Shown: positions 25,531 through 35,045, numbered from the stretch's first letter. The stretch: DNA of 64,000 nt from JBNJGB01 sp051747385 (GCA_051747385.1 JBNJGB010000011.1:124001-188000), one strand, 5' to 3'. The notes: generated by a model from the letters alone, not told the origin. Numbers and translations: made by a program.

Positions 25531-28500
25531 CTACGCCGAACGCTTCTCCTCCGCGCGGGACACGGAGACCCGCGCCGCACGACGGCGGCGCGCGTCGAGA
25601 CCCACCGCCGCGAGGGCGAGGACGAGGGCCACGAGGGCCAGGCTCGCGGACCCGGTGGCCCCGGAGCCGCTGCAGCCGGCCGTCGAGGCCTCGCTCGGGC
25701 TCTCCGGCCCGGAGGCGCCGAGTCCGGCTGCGAAGGTGCCGGCGCCGGCGGTGTCGGCCGCGAGGCGCACCACCTTCCACCGGGACGGCTGGGCGTAGTC
25801 GGCGAGGCCGGCCCAGTCGCTCGTCGTGAGCCCGGTCGCGGACGCGTCGTTCACGGCCAGGTCGCCGCCGAACGTGAGGCCGGAGGTGGGCTCGACGCCC
25901 AGGGCGGACCACGGGATGGCGATCTCGACGACATAGCCGCCGTCGGCCACGCCGTCGCCCACCGTCCCGTCGGTCGCCACGGCGGAGACCACGCCCATGG
26001 AGACGCTGCGATCCTCGCCGGACCCGGCGCCGGCCGCGTCGAGGACGTCGCCCAGCGCGCTCACGATGACGTGGCGGTCGTCGCCGTCCGGCGTGTCGGT
26101 CCGCGTGTGGAGCGGATCGAGGAGGATCTCGACGCTGTCCGCGTTCCACAGCTCGCCGTCGTCGCCGGTGCCGTGGGCGTTCAGGTCCTCGTCCAGGACC
26201 GTGGCGCCCAGGTACAGGTGCTGATCGTCCCACAGCAGGCGGAGCGTGCCCTCGGAGGACGCGCCCTGGACGACGACGGCGGGGGCCCCGTCGTACTCGG
26301 CCAGATCGGCGTCCACGGACACGGCGCCGGGGGCGCGAGGCACGTCCAGGTCGGCGGCCTCCGGGCAGGCCCCGCAGTCGACGGTCCCGCCGCAGCCGTC
26401 CTCGGTGGTGCCGCAGGTCACGCCGGCCTCCTCGCAGGTGAGAGGGAGACAGGTGGCGCCGCCCGCGACGTCTCCGGACAGGCCGAGGGTCCGCCACAGG
26501 TGCGGCTTGGCGTAGTTGGAGAGGTCCGCCCAGTCGCCGGTGTCGTAGCCCTTGGCGCCCGCGTCGTTGAGCGCCAGGTCGGCGCCCATGACGAGGCCGG
26601 CGGCCGGGGTCACGCCGATGCCGTGCCACGGGATGGCCATCTCGACGGTGAAGCCGTCGTCGGCGGCCCGGTCGCCCACGGTGCCGTGGGTCACGACCGC
26701 CGACTCGATCCCCATGTCGAGGGAGGTGTCCTCCTTCGAGCCCGCGCCGGCGGCGTCGAGCAGGTCGCCCAGGGCCGTGATCACCACGTGGCGATCGTCG
26801 GCGTTCGGGCTCTTCGTGGCGTCATCGGTCGGGTCGAGCATCATCTCGACGCCGTCCGACTTCCACAGGTGCTGCCCGTCGCGTCCGGTGCCGTCGGCGA
26901 AGAGATCGTCGTCCGCCACGTCGGCTGCCACGTAGAGGTTCCGGTCGTCCCAGAGGAGGCGGAACGTGGCCTCCGCGTCGCCTGCCGTCACGACGACGGC
27001 CTCGGCGGCGGCGAACTCGGACAGGTCGCCGTCCACGGTCACGGTGGCCCCTGCGCGCGCGACCACGTGGTCGGCGTCCACGGGCTCCGGCGTCGGCGTC
27101 GGCTCCGGGCAGGCGCCGCAGTCGAGTGTGCCGCCGCATCCGTCGGAGGCGGTCCCGCAGGTCGCGCCGGCCTCGGCGCAGGTGAGCGGGGTGCAGGTGG
27201 CGAGGCACTGGTTGTCGGTGCAGGCCTCGCCGTCGTCGCAGGCGCCGCAGTCGAGTGTGCCGCCACATCCGTCGGAGGCGGTCCCGCAGGTCGCGCCGGC
27301 CTCGGCGCAGGTGAGAGGCGCGCAGGGGACGTCGGCCACGGTGGCGGACATCTCGAGGCGCTTCCAGGCCGCGGGCTGCGCGAAGGGGATGACCCCCGCC
27401 CAGTCGTCGTAGGACAGGGTCCCGCCGGAGACGTCGTTGAGCGCCAGGTCGGCGCCCACCTGGTCGCCGGCCGCGGGGCTCACGCCCAGGTCGGCCCAGG
27501 GCACGGCCACCTCGACGGTGTAGCCCACGTCGTCCGCCGCGCCGTCGAGGGTGCCGTCGGCGACCACTGCGCGGAGCACGGCCATGTCGAGGGAGACGTC
27601 CTCGGTGGAGCCGGCCCCCTGCGCGTCGAGCAGATCGCCCGAGGCCGTCACGACCACGTGGCGATCGTCGGCGTCCGGGGAGGCCGTCTCGGTGAGGAGC
27701 GGATCGACCATCAGCTCCACGCCGTCGGCGTTCCAGAGCGGCCCGTCGAGCCCGGTGCCCGGGGTCTGCAGGTCCGCGTCGGCCACGTCCGCGCCGAGAT
27801 AGAGGTACTCGTCGTCCCAGATCAGGCGCAGGTCCGCGGTGGCGCCGCCGGCCTGGATCAGGACGCCGTCGGCGTTCGTGAACTCGGCCAGATCGCCGTC
27901 CACGGAGACGGTCCCGTCGGCCCGGAGGACGGAGAGGGTCTCCTTCGTCGTACCTCCGTCGGTGGTTCCTCCGTCGGTCGTTCCGTCGTCGGTGGTTCCG
28001 CCGTCAGTCGTTCCGCCGTCAGTGGTTCCGCCGTCAGTCGTTCCGTCGTCGGCCGTTCCGCCGTCGGTCGTTCCGCCGTCGGTCGGCACGCCGGCGCCGA
28101 TGACGTCGAGGAGGTCGGCGCGGGCCTGGTGCCACGCCGTGGGCTCGACGCTCCAGGCCGGCTGCTGGCCGCCGGTGGCGCCGGAGAAGGCCGCGGGGAT
28201 CAGGCCGTCCGCCACGGCGTCCGCCGCCGCCGGATCCGCGGCTCGCGCGAGCTGGAGGTAGCCGGCGTCCTGGACGCCGCGCCGCCAGTTCTTCAGCCGG
28301 ATGGAGGCGATGACGCCGTCCATGCCGACGCTGTGCTCCGTGAAATCGTTGACCTGGCGGCCCGGGTAGACGAGGACGCCGTCGCCGTTGGCCCACTCGT
28401 CCCACGTGTTGTGGAACGTCTCGGGCTCGACGAAGGGGTCGTACGCGCCGTAGCCGCCGGCGTTCCAGTCGTTCCAGTACGTCGACTGCCAGTAGAACCA

Positions 28501-29883
28501 GCGGTCCACGCCGAACATCTCGGAGAGCCAGCCGTTGACCCGCGGGGACACCGCGTTCGCGTCGGTGAGCATGGAGCCGGTGTAGGGTCGGACGCCGTTG
28601 TAGGCCCACACGCGCTTGCCGATGTCCTCGGCCGCGTCCGCCTCGGCCGGGTCGTAGTGGGAGGCCAGGTGCATCACGATGTCCACCGGCTGCCCGTCGG
28701 GGCTCGAGCTGCAGGTCCAGCCGGACTCCACGTGCTGCTGCACGTTCGGGTTCGCGGAGCCGTCGAGGAGCGTCCGCCAGTCGTAGCCCCACGCGTGGCC
28801 GCAGCTCTCGTCCATGGGATAGACGAAGACGTCCATGCCGGGCAGGACGCCCGCGTTGGCCAGGAGGTCGGCGATGGCCTCGACATTGGCGAGATCGCCG
28901 GAGTCGGGCGCGCCGTAGGCGCCGTAGACGCCGAGCGCCAGCACGTCGTCACCGCGCCCCTCGGCGGGGCCCTCGTAGCCCTGGGCGGCCGTGTAGAGCG
29001 AGCCGTCCAACGCCGACATCATCGAGGAGGCGTCGGTCTCCGTCATGGCGGAGTGGAGCGGCGTCAGCCGGTGGCGGTGGAGGAGCTGGAGCAGGTGGTC
29101 CTGCGCGAGCAGGCCGGAGTCCGAGCCCATCCGCCTGGTCAGGTTGGCCGGGTTGAAGTACAGCATCGTCTTCACCGGCCAGTCGGGCAGCGTCGCGTCG
29201 TGGACCCGGAGCTCCACGGGGAGGGTCGCCAGCGTCGAGCCGTTCGCCGCCACCACGACGTCGCCCGTGTAGAGCCCGGCGGGCTGGTCTGCGGGGACCG
29301 TCACGTCGATCCAGATGGCGCCGTTCCGGTGGGCGGGGACCTCCATGGGATAGGGCGACCAGGACGGGGCCACCTCGACGGGGATGAGGGCGTCCGGGAC
29401 CTCGCCGGTCCAGTCGCCGGGGGGCTCGGCGCCGCCCTCCCAACCCAGGGAGCCGGCCCAGGGGCCGCCGGACTCGCGGTCGATGGTGAAGTAGTGCTCC
29501 ACGAAGCGCTCGATGGGCCGGCCGACGAAGTGGGTCGGATCCGTGGCTCCGGGCGCGTTCGCGAGGGTCTCGCCGTTCGGGCCGGTGAGGCCGTCCAGGT
29601 CGACGGTCACGCCGGACAGGCCGGCCGCGTCGGCCTCGACGACCACCTGGAAGGCGATCGTCTCGTTTCGGAGCGAGAACAGGCGGACGGGCTCTCCCGG
29701 CGCCCAGACCGGGTTGTCGACGCCGGTCTCGGCGGGGAGCGAGGTGGCGGAGCGCTCGACCTTGAGGCCGTCGTCGACGGCCCAGACGGAAGGCGCAGCC
29801 GAGGCGAGGGGCGCCGCCAGGACGGCGGACACCAGGGCGCAGGTCCCGGCGAGGGACGCCGCGAAGGAACGGGTGGTCACCAA
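25531..29883 (-). CDS. Large secreted DUF4091 / triple CBM9-like protein with MYXO-CTERM-like tail
   Basis: 1450 aa. A signal peptide (to about residue 29) precedes a DUF4091-type region (roughly 100-600; text such as FVYPMDESCG and DRWFYWQSTYWNDWNAGGYGAYDPF), which belongs with the glycoside hydrolase 123-like proteins. A TDGGT-repeat linker follows (DNA 27960-28085). Then come three CBM9-like domains (each TVSVDGDLAEF ... LRLIWDDEYLYLGADVADADL ... DADDRHVVV), separated by Cys-rich TCAEAGATCGTASDGCGGTLDCGAC knots. The C terminus has a Cys, a hydrophobic helix and Arg cluster (ARRRRAARV), like MYXO-CTERM anchors. Probably a surface polysaccharide-binding or degrading enzyme. Confidence 0.85.
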   Translation of the reverse strand: MVTTRSFAASLAGTCALVSAVLAAPLASAAPSVWAVDDGLKVERSATSLPAETGVDNPVWAPGEPVRLFSLRNETIAFQVVVEADAAGLSGVTVDLDGLTGPNGETLANAPGATDPTHFVGRPIERFVEHYFTIDRESGGPWAGSLGWEGGAEPPGDWTGEVPDALIPVEVAPSWSPYPMEVPAHRNGAIWIDVTVPADQPAGLYTGDVVVAANGSTLATLPVELRVHDATLPDWPVKTMLYFNPANLTRRMGSDSGLLAQDHLLQLLHRHRLTPLHSAMTETDASSMMSALDGSLYTAAQGYEGPAEGRGDDVLALGVYGAYGAPDSGDLANVEAIADLLANAGVLPGMDVFVYPMDESCGHAWGYDWRTLLDGSANPNVQQHVESGWTCSSSPDGQPVDIVMHLASHYDPAEADAAEDIGKRVWAYNGVRPYTGSMLTDANAVSPRVNGWLSEMFGVDRWFYWQSTYWNDWNAGGYGAYDPFVEPETFHNTWDEWANGDGVLVYPGRQVNDFTEHSVGMDGVIASIRLKNWRRGVQDAGYLQLARAADPAAADAVADGLIPAAFSGATGGQQPAWSVEPTAWHQARADLLDVIGAGVPTDGGTTDGGTADDGTTDGGTTDGGTTDGGTTDDGTTDGGTTDGGTTKETLSVLRADGTVSVDGDLAEFTNADGVLIQAGGATADLRLIWDDEYLYLGADVADADLQTPGTGLDGPLWNADGVELMVDPLLTETASPDADDRHVVVTASGDLLDAQGAGSTEDVSLDMAVLRAVVADGTLDGAADDVGYTVEVAVPWADLGVSPAAGDQVGADLALNDVSGGTLSYDDWAGVIPFAQPAAWKRLEMSATVADVPCAPLTCAEAGATCGTASDGCGGTLDCGACDDGEACTDNQCLATCTPLTCAEAGATCGTASDGCGGTLDCGACPEPTPTPEPVDADHVVARAGATVTVDGDLSEFAAAEAVVVTAGDAEATFRLLWDDRNLYVAADVADDDLFADGTGRDGQHLWKSDGVEMMLDPTDDATKSPNADDRHVVITALGDLLDAAGAGSKEDTSLDMGIESAVVTHGTVGDRAADDGFTVEMAIPWHGIGVTPAAGLVMGADLALNDAGAKGYDTGDWADLSNYAKPHLWRTLGLSGDVAGGATCLPLTCEEAGVTCGTTEDGCGGTVDCGACPEAADLDVPRAPGAVSVDADLAEYDGAPAVVVQGASSEGTLRLLWDDQHLYLGATVLDEDLNAHGTGDDGELWNADSVEILLDPLHTRTDTPDGDDRHVIVSALGDVLDAAGAGSGEDRSVSMGVVSAVATDGTVGDGVADGGYVVEIAIPWSALGVEPTSGLTFGGDLAVNDASATGLTTSDWAGLADYAQPSRWKVVRLAADTAGAGTFAAGLGASGPESPSEASTAGCSGSGATGSASLALVALVLALAAVGLDARRRRAARVSVSRAEEKRSA

Positions 29884-30205
29884 GGTGATCCTCCTGGGGG
29901 GGAGTGGTCGACGATGGCGACTGTCACGCCCCCACGGAGCCGATCCCGTTCCTACCGGCAGCAGTACCCGGAAACCGGAGATCCGGGTTCCGAGGACTGC
30001 TGCGTCTCGCAGGCTCGAGGCCGTCCACGCGTAGCGCAGCGCTCGCCGCCATCCATGTGGGGAGCCGGGGGTCCCGGCCGTCCGGCCGAGCCGCGCCTGG
30101 CTCGAGGGGCTTCAATGTCACCCCCATGGAACCTATTCCAAAGGAACGGGCAGGCGACGCCCGGTGGGTTGGTTCGTCGCGTCCGCGCCTCTCCTTGGGG
30201 CGTCG

Positions 30206-30745
30206 GCGTCCCCGCCGGGGCTGGCTTTCCCCCCACGAAGAGGGTCGCCGGCGTGCCCGCCGGCGTACGGTGCGGCAAGCGGCCGGGCGATCGCAAAGTC
30301 GGACAAGTGAGGGCCTCGCGGCGGTACGGCGCCCGGCGCCGGATTGCACCCGCTCGGAAACGATGGGTTCTGGGCGTCCGAGAGCAGGCAAGGGCACGGG
30401 CATGGGCAAGGGCAAGGGAGGGCGGTCGCGTCCCCGCCGGGGCTGGCTTTCCCCCCACGAAGAGGGTCGCCGGCGTGCCCGCCGGCGTACGGTGCGGCAA
30501 GCGGCCGGGCGATCGCAAAGTCGGACNNNNNNNNNNNNNNNNNNNNNNNNNNNNNNNNNNNNNNNNNNNNNNNNNNNNNNNNNNNNNNNNNNNNNNNNNN
30601 NNNNNNNNNNNNNNNNNNNNNNNNNNCGCCCGGCGCCGGATTGCACCCGCTCGGAAACGATGGGTTCTGGGCGTCCGAGAGCAGGCAAGGGCACGGGCAT
30701 GGGCAAGGGCAAGGGAGGGCGGTCGACTCTGCGACCGCCCTGGGG
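30206..30745 (-). repeat. Tandem ~222-bp repeat carrying dispersed repeat A (copies 2 and 3)
   Basis: The sequence beginning GCGTCCCCGCCGGGGCTGG at 30206 starts again at 30428. Within it, 30289-30428 is repeat A in the opposite orientation to the copy at 20540. The second unit is broken by the Ns exactly where the first has a 25-bp segment (about 30303-30333). The end reads GGGCGGTCGACTCTGCGACCGCCC (30717-30740), a strong hairpin. Confidence 0.8.
30527..30626. other. Assembly gap (100 N)
   Basis: Exactly 100 N characters, a conventional placeholder for unknown length, inside a tandem repeat. The real distance between the flanks is unknown, so DNA (possibly genes) may be missing here, between the secreted-protein cluster and the nitrogenase-like region. 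Confidence 0.98.
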
Positions 30746-30761
30746 CTGGCGGGCGGGTACC

Positions 30762-30791
30762 TTGACCGCCCGCAAGTCGGACTTCTAGACT
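30762..30791 (+). promoter_or_regulatory. Sigma-70-type promoter for the radical SAM gene
   Basis: TTGACC at 30762-30767 and TAGACT at 30786-30791 are 18 bp apart (five of six and four of six matches to consensus), predicting a start near 30798 and a ~27-nt leader. The -35 overlaps the right arm of a hairpin at the end of the repeat array. Confidence 0.55.
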
Positions 30792-30824
30792 CCGCTTTCC
30801 CACGTGCCCGGGCACGGGAGCCCT

Positions 30825-32549
30825 ATGTCCGTCCTGGCCGTCGACACCGGCTACAGCTGCAACGCGTTCTGCGGGTTCTGCCCCCAGCTCGCGTATCGCG
30901 GCGACCGGCGTCCGCCGATCCCCATCGATCTCGACACGGAGACCCTCGAAGCGCGCATCCGCTGGGGCGCCGAGCAGGGCTACCGCGAGATCGGGTTCTC
31001 GGGCGGGGAGCCGACCATCCGGCCGGACTTCCTCTCCATGGTCCGCCTGGCCCGTCGTCTGGGCTACCGGCGCATCGCCGTCACGACCAACGGGATGATG
31101 TTCGGCTATCGGAAGTTCGCCGAGCGCGCGCTCGACGCCGGGCTGAACGCCATCAACGTCAGCCTCCACGGGCCGGACGCGAAGCGCCACGACGCCATGA
31201 TGCGCACGCCGAAGTGCTTCGAGATGGCCATGCGCGGGCTGGACAACGTGCAGCGTCACCGGGAGGCCACGGGGATGCACGTGGACCTCATGAGCATGTC
31301 CCTCGGCTGCCGCGAGGTGGTCCCGCACTTCCCGGAGATCGTCCGCCTGGCCGGCGAGAAGGGCGTGACGCTGCACATGATCCAGCCCTACATCCTGAGC
31401 CTGGGCAACACCCACCTCGCCCGCCGCTACTTCGCCAGCTACGAGGCCGTCGCCCAGGCCATCCGGGAGGCCGTGCCCGTCGCGCGCCGACACGGCGGGC
31501 ACATCAAGCTGTTCAACACGCCGCCGTGCCTCCTGTGGGACGTCTCCGACGACCTCGAGCGCCAGCACAAGCCGCTCACGAAGTACAAGGAGTTCGACGG
31601 CGGCGAGGCGGAGGACGGCCGCGTGTCCTTCGTCCAGCACGGGCGCCGGACCACCTCCGGTTTCTTCCGCGTCCCGGACTGCCGGACGTGCCCGGAGCCG
31701 TGCGACGGCTTCCGCATCGAGTACATCCCCCAGCGTCACCTGCGCGACCGCATCCTGGAAGCGCTCGAAGCGCACCACGGGCGCGAGGGGAGTCGGGGCC
31801 TCCTCCGACTGGGCGGCCTGGAGCTTCTGGCGCCCGACACCCTGGACGACGTCCTCGCCTGCGTCCGCGAGCGCCACCGGGGCAGGCTGGTGGTCCACAC
31901 GGCGGCCATCGGCCGCGCCCACCACGAGCAGTACGGCCTCTTCCACCGCCACGGGGCCGACGAGATCTGCTTCTCCGTGCGTCCGCCCGTCATGGTGGAG
32001 GACCTCCAGGAGGAGGGGGGGGACGTCCACGGCAACCTCGAGGAGGTGTTCCGTGGCCTGGAGGCGCTGGGAGAGTTGCGCGACGCGGACGGGCACGGCC
32101 CGGACGTATCGGCCCTGCTCGACGCGTTGGACCTCGCCGACTCGACCGATCTCCCGGGCAGGCTGCGCGAGCGGGGCGTGGAGTCCTTCCTTCTGTACGC
32201 CTTCCTGCCGCTCGGGGAGCGATGGCCCGGCCTCCGCATCCTGGAGCAGCCGCTCGACGACAGACTGACGGTCTTGGACGACCCCCCACGCGCTCGGCTC
32301 GTCGAGCAGGTCCTCGACGCCGGTGCGAGGGTCCGCTTCCTGGGGCGGCCGGGCCGCCGCCAGATCCCCGGGACGGGGCGCGCGGTCGAGGTGGTCGACC
32401 TGCACCGCGGGTTTCTGCGCCACGACGGCACGTCCATCGCGGGCGACCTGGTCAGCGCCTGGGCCATCTGGCCGTGGGCTCGCGTTCTCTGGCGAGAGGA
32501 GCTCGGGGCATCGGACGGCCTCTGCGTTCGCGAGCGCCCCGGCGAATAG
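30825..32549 (+). CDS. Radical SAM protein of unknown function
   Basis: 574 aa. N-terminal CNAFCGFC (CX3CX2C, Cys 12, 16, 19) binds the SAM [4Fe-4S] cluster; SGGEPTIRPDF near residue 60 is the SAM-binding GGE motif. A second Cys group (PDCRTCPEPC, near residue 290) may bind an auxiliary cluster. Residues ~320-574 form a long C-terminal region that looks like a second, Cys-poor alpha/beta domain. The ATG at 30825 has GGGAG 6 nt upstream; an in-frame GTG at 30804 is less likely. It is not NifB, which has a different length and Cys pattern. It may act on the cofactor or substrate of the nearby nitrogenase-like enzyme (inference from position). Confidence 0.85.
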   Translation: MSVLAVDTGYSCNAFCGFCPQLAYRGDRRPPIPIDLDTETLEARIRWGAEQGYREIGFSGGEPTIRPDFLSMVRLARRLGYRRIAVTTNGMMFGYRKFAERALDAGLNAINVSLHGPDAKRHDAMMRTPKCFEMAMRGLDNVQRHREATGMHVDLMSMSLGCREVVPHFPEIVRLAGEKGVTLHMIQPYILSLGNTHLARRYFASYEAVAQAIREAVPVARRHGGHIKLFNTPPCLLWDVSDDLERQHKPLTKYKEFDGGEAEDGRVSFVQHGRRTTSGFFRVPDCRTCPEPCDGFRIEYIPQRHLRDRILEALEAHHGREGSRGLLRLGGLELLAPDTLDDVLACVRERHRGRLVVHTAAIGRAHHEQYGLFHRHGADEICFSVRPPVMVEDLQEEGGDVHGNLEEVFRGLEALGELRDADGHGPDVSALLDALDLADSTDLPGRLRERGVESFLLYAFLPLGERWPGLRILEQPLDDRLTVLDDPPRARLVEQVLDAGARVRFLGRPGRRQIPGTGRAVEVVDLHRGFLRHDGTSIAGDLVSAWAIWPWARVLWREELGASDGLCVRERPGE

Positions 32550-32629
32550 TCACTCGGGGGTGGCGGCCGCGCGGACTTGCCGAGGCTGTCGCGTGGATGG
32601 TCGGCTGCCGGTGTTGGCGGGCGTCCCGC

Positions 32630-32891
32630 CTGTCAATTGGTCACAAGTCGCCGAGAGCCCGCCAGACGTGGTCGTGGACATGGACGAGGTCGGGCTCACC
32701 GGGCCCGGCGTTTCGCCCCCACCGGGAGTGGGCTCCGGGCCGGGCCGCCTCGTGCCGCCGGGGCCGACGGATCGGGGAGTGACCGTCGCGGGCGGCGGTT
32801 GTACTGCATCTTCCCCATGTCCTCAGCGGCTCTGCGGCCTGGCGCCTTGGCGCGAGCCCTCCGGTGCTGGGGAGATGTGCATGATCGACAG
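32630..32891 (+). repeat. Dispersed repeat B, copy 1
   Basis: About 260 bp, ~80% identical by eye to 52429-52678 and in the same orientation, both lying shortly after the stop of a plus-strand gene. The ends are weakly inverted (CTGTCAATTGGTCACA against the reverse complement of the right end, CTGTCGATCATGCACAT). The shared core includes GGATCGGGGAGTGACCG and CGCCTTGGCGCGAGCCCTC. No ORF is conserved. A MITE-like element or a conserved 3'-UTR/ncRNA are both possible. Confidence 0.75.
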
Positions 32892-33518
32892 GCGTCCCGC
32901 CCGCCGTCCGAGGGGCCCATGGCCGGGGACCGCGGGCGTCTCGCCCACGAGGACGGAGCGGGCTGCCTCGTCAGGAGGGTATGGCGACAGCCTCTTGCTG
33001 CTCGCCCGCGGCGATGGACCAGTTCACCGTGGGGGCGCACCACGTGCGGGTCGAACGGATCGAGGCCCCGGTGAAGTGCCCGGCGCCGCTCGACGGGCAG
33101 GCCGGCCTCCAGGCGGAGCACCCCATGGAACCCCTCGGCCTCCCGATCCGGCGGAGCCACGCGCACGCCGACCACGCACGCGGCGGGGAGCGCGGCCTCG
33201 GCCGCGACGACGAGCCAACCGCGGCCCCAGCTCGCGCGGACCACGCGTCCGCGCCGAACCAGGAGCGTCCGACGCGCACCGGCTGCACGGGCTGCAGGTG
33301 CTCCAGCACCGTCCGCGCCAGGCACTCGACGGTGGGGGGCATCCGGTCATGGCCGGGGCCATCGGCCCGGGCGGTGGGGTGGCGGGCTCGTCGGCGGGAG
33401 CGGACACGCCTTCCTGGGGCTCCGCATGCAGCGGGTCGTACCGTCGTATGCCAGCATTTCGGTTGCCACCGGGCCTCCGCCACGGGGGAGGTGCAACCCT
33501 GGCCGGGGGTCGACCTCG
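32892..33518. other. ~630-bp gap without a supported gene
   Basis: On the minus strand, two different frames in succession (about 33380-33250 and 33250-32990) have protein-like composition, which could be a frameshifted pseudogene. No family was recognised and no ribosome binding site fits. The rest shows nothing. Confidence 0.35.
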
Positions 33519-35045
33519 TCAGGCGTCGTGTGGGGGCACGTGGCGATCGAGCACCCACGTGGCGCGCGGCAGGGCGTCGAGCACTCGCGCCCGCAGCCGT
33601 GAGCGGATCCTGGCCCGGAGAGCATCGAAGCCGGGAGTGCGTGCCCTCGGGACGTGCCGGTCCACGACGCCGGCGAACCGGTCCGTCACGGCCGGGCCGT
33701 CCTCCAGCACGTGACGGGAGAAGCGCTCCGGCCCGTCCCCGTCGAGCCACGCGGCGTACGCAGGCTCCAGCGCGTGCACCAGGTCGTCGAGGAGGTCGTC
33801 CATCACGGCCCGCAGCCAGCCGGGGCGTACCCTCTCGCTCGCGCCGTAGGCCGCCCGGAGTGCCAGGCCGCGCAGGCTGCTCCAGCGGGACAGCTCGGCG
33901 TCCACCAGCCGGACGACGTCGTCCAGGAGCTTGGGGCGGACGGCGTCGGAAAGGAGGCGGCCGGCCAGGGTGAGGGCGGCGGTGTCGACCGGCTCCGCGG
34001 GAGTCCCGGTGGGCGCCTCGAAGGTCCGCGGAACCCCGCAGGCCTCGGCGCCCGGCGCCGCGTCGGAGCCGAAGGGGAAGAGCGTGGCGTTCACGACGCG
34101 CAGGACGCGTGCGCCGTCCACGAACAGGGCCCCGTCCCGGACGGCCAGCCGTCGCCCCCGCCGCAGCACGACGAGCACCCGCGCGACCGCGTCGCGCGCC
34201 TCGGGGGACAGCCGGGCGTCCGGGTGGCGGTCCCGGGCCGTCGGCCAGACGCGCCCCATCTCCAGCGCCCCGTCCACGAACGGCCCCGTGAGCGAGACCT
34301 GGACGTCATCGGCCAGCCATAGGCGGTGCGCTCCCAGGGCCTCGTCGATCGCCTCCACGAAGCGCTCGTGCTGGCAGCCGGGCGGACAGCGCACTCCGCC
34401 GGGCGCCCCGGCGTGGACGGCCTGCCCGTACTCGTGCCGGATGAGCGCGGCCACGGCGTCCGCGTATTCCCGGGAGGGCGCGCAGTCGAAGGAGCAAGGC
34501 TGCCAGGAGACGTAGTGGAAGACCCCCAGGTCCAGCATGTTGAGGCGCCCGGCGCACGGACCCTCCGTCGCGGCCAGGGCGCGGCGGGCCAGGGCCACGT
34601 TGGTGCGCGGGCGCGGGGCCGCCAGGAAGGCCTCCAGGCAGCACGGGGGATAGCCCAGGAGCGCGCCGATTCGCCGCTCGTGACCGGGTCCCGCCTCCTG
34701 CTCGCAGGCCGCCGCCGCGGCCACCCGGTCGGCGTCCCGGCCGGCGAAGAGGAGGTGGGGGGCGAGGCCCAGGATCTCGCCCGGCGCCGCGTCGACCACG
34801 GTCAGTCCCAGGGATTCGAGGCGCCGCCGCGTCTCGGCGACCCGGGCCGCCGGCATGGCCTGGCGGACCACCGGCTTCAGGCCTGCTACGAGCGCCGCCT
34901 CCTCGGCCTCCCCGCTGCCCATCGGGTACGCGATGGAGCGGGCATCCACCTCCGCGGCCGCCGCCGAAACGGCCTCCGCGGGCAGCTCGCCGAGCTGTGC
35001 CAGGACGTCCGCGTGCGTGGGGGCCGTGGACCGCGGTCTGCTCAT
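33519..35045 (-). CDS. Cys-rich DUF483-like protein
   Basis: 508 aa from the ATG at 35045 (AGGAG ~12 nt upstream, GGAGGTG closer). The region ERRIGALLGYPPCCLEAFLA near residue 140, followed by PCSFDCAPSREYADAV and GGVRCPPGCQHERF, gives six Cys in a pattern like the uncharacterised DUF483 family (recognition from memory of the GYPxCCxxxF motif). The Cys could bind a metal or Fe-S cluster. The C-terminal half is Arg/Leu-rich, helical and featureless. It is divergent from the NifH-like gene with a shared 179-bp control region, which links it to that system. Function unknown. Confidence 0.75.
   Translation of the reverse strand: MSRPRSTAPTHADVLAQLGELPAEAVSAAAAEVDARSIAYPMGSGEAEEAALVAGLKPVVRQAMPAARVAETRRRLESLGLTVVDAAPGEILGLAPHLLFAGRDADRVAAAAACEQEAGPGHERRIGALLGYPPCCLEAFLAAPRPRTNVALARRALAATEGPCAGRLNMLDLGVFHYVSWQPCSFDCAPSREYADAVAALIRHEYGQAVHAGAPGGVRCPPGCQHERFVEAIDEALGAHRLWLADDVQVSLTGPFVDGALEMGRVWPTARDRHPDARLSPEARDAVARVLVVLRRGRRLAVRDGALFVDGARVLRVVNATLFPFGSDAAPGAEACGVPRTFEAPTGTPAEPVDTAALTLAGRLLSDAVRPKLLDDVVRLVDAELSRWSSLRGLALRAAYGASERVRPGWLRAVMDDLLDDLVHALEPAYAAWLDGDGPERFSRHVLEDGPAVTDRFAGVVDRHVPRARTPGFDALRARIRSRLRARVLDALPRATWVLDRHVPPHDA

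Larger units (their letters stand above)
29884..30805. other. ~920-bp region upstream of the radical SAM gene: repeat array and assembly gap
   Basis: 29884-30205 shows no gene. 30206-30745 holds a tandemly duplicated ~222-bp unit containing repeat A, interrupted by 100 Ns. A promoter for the next gene lies at its right end. Nothing else was recognised. Confidence 0.7.

Noticed and set aside
4183..30765. Many very long open frames opposite or alongside real genes, including one across the N gap
   Set aside because: They lack domains, have Arg/Gly/Pro/Ala-rich composition and lie antisense or out of frame to recognisable genes, as expected at high GC.
32990..33380. Possible frameshifted gene on the minus strand
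   Set aside because: Composition looks partly coding in two successive frames, but no family, start or conserved motif could be recognised, so it is not reported as a gene.
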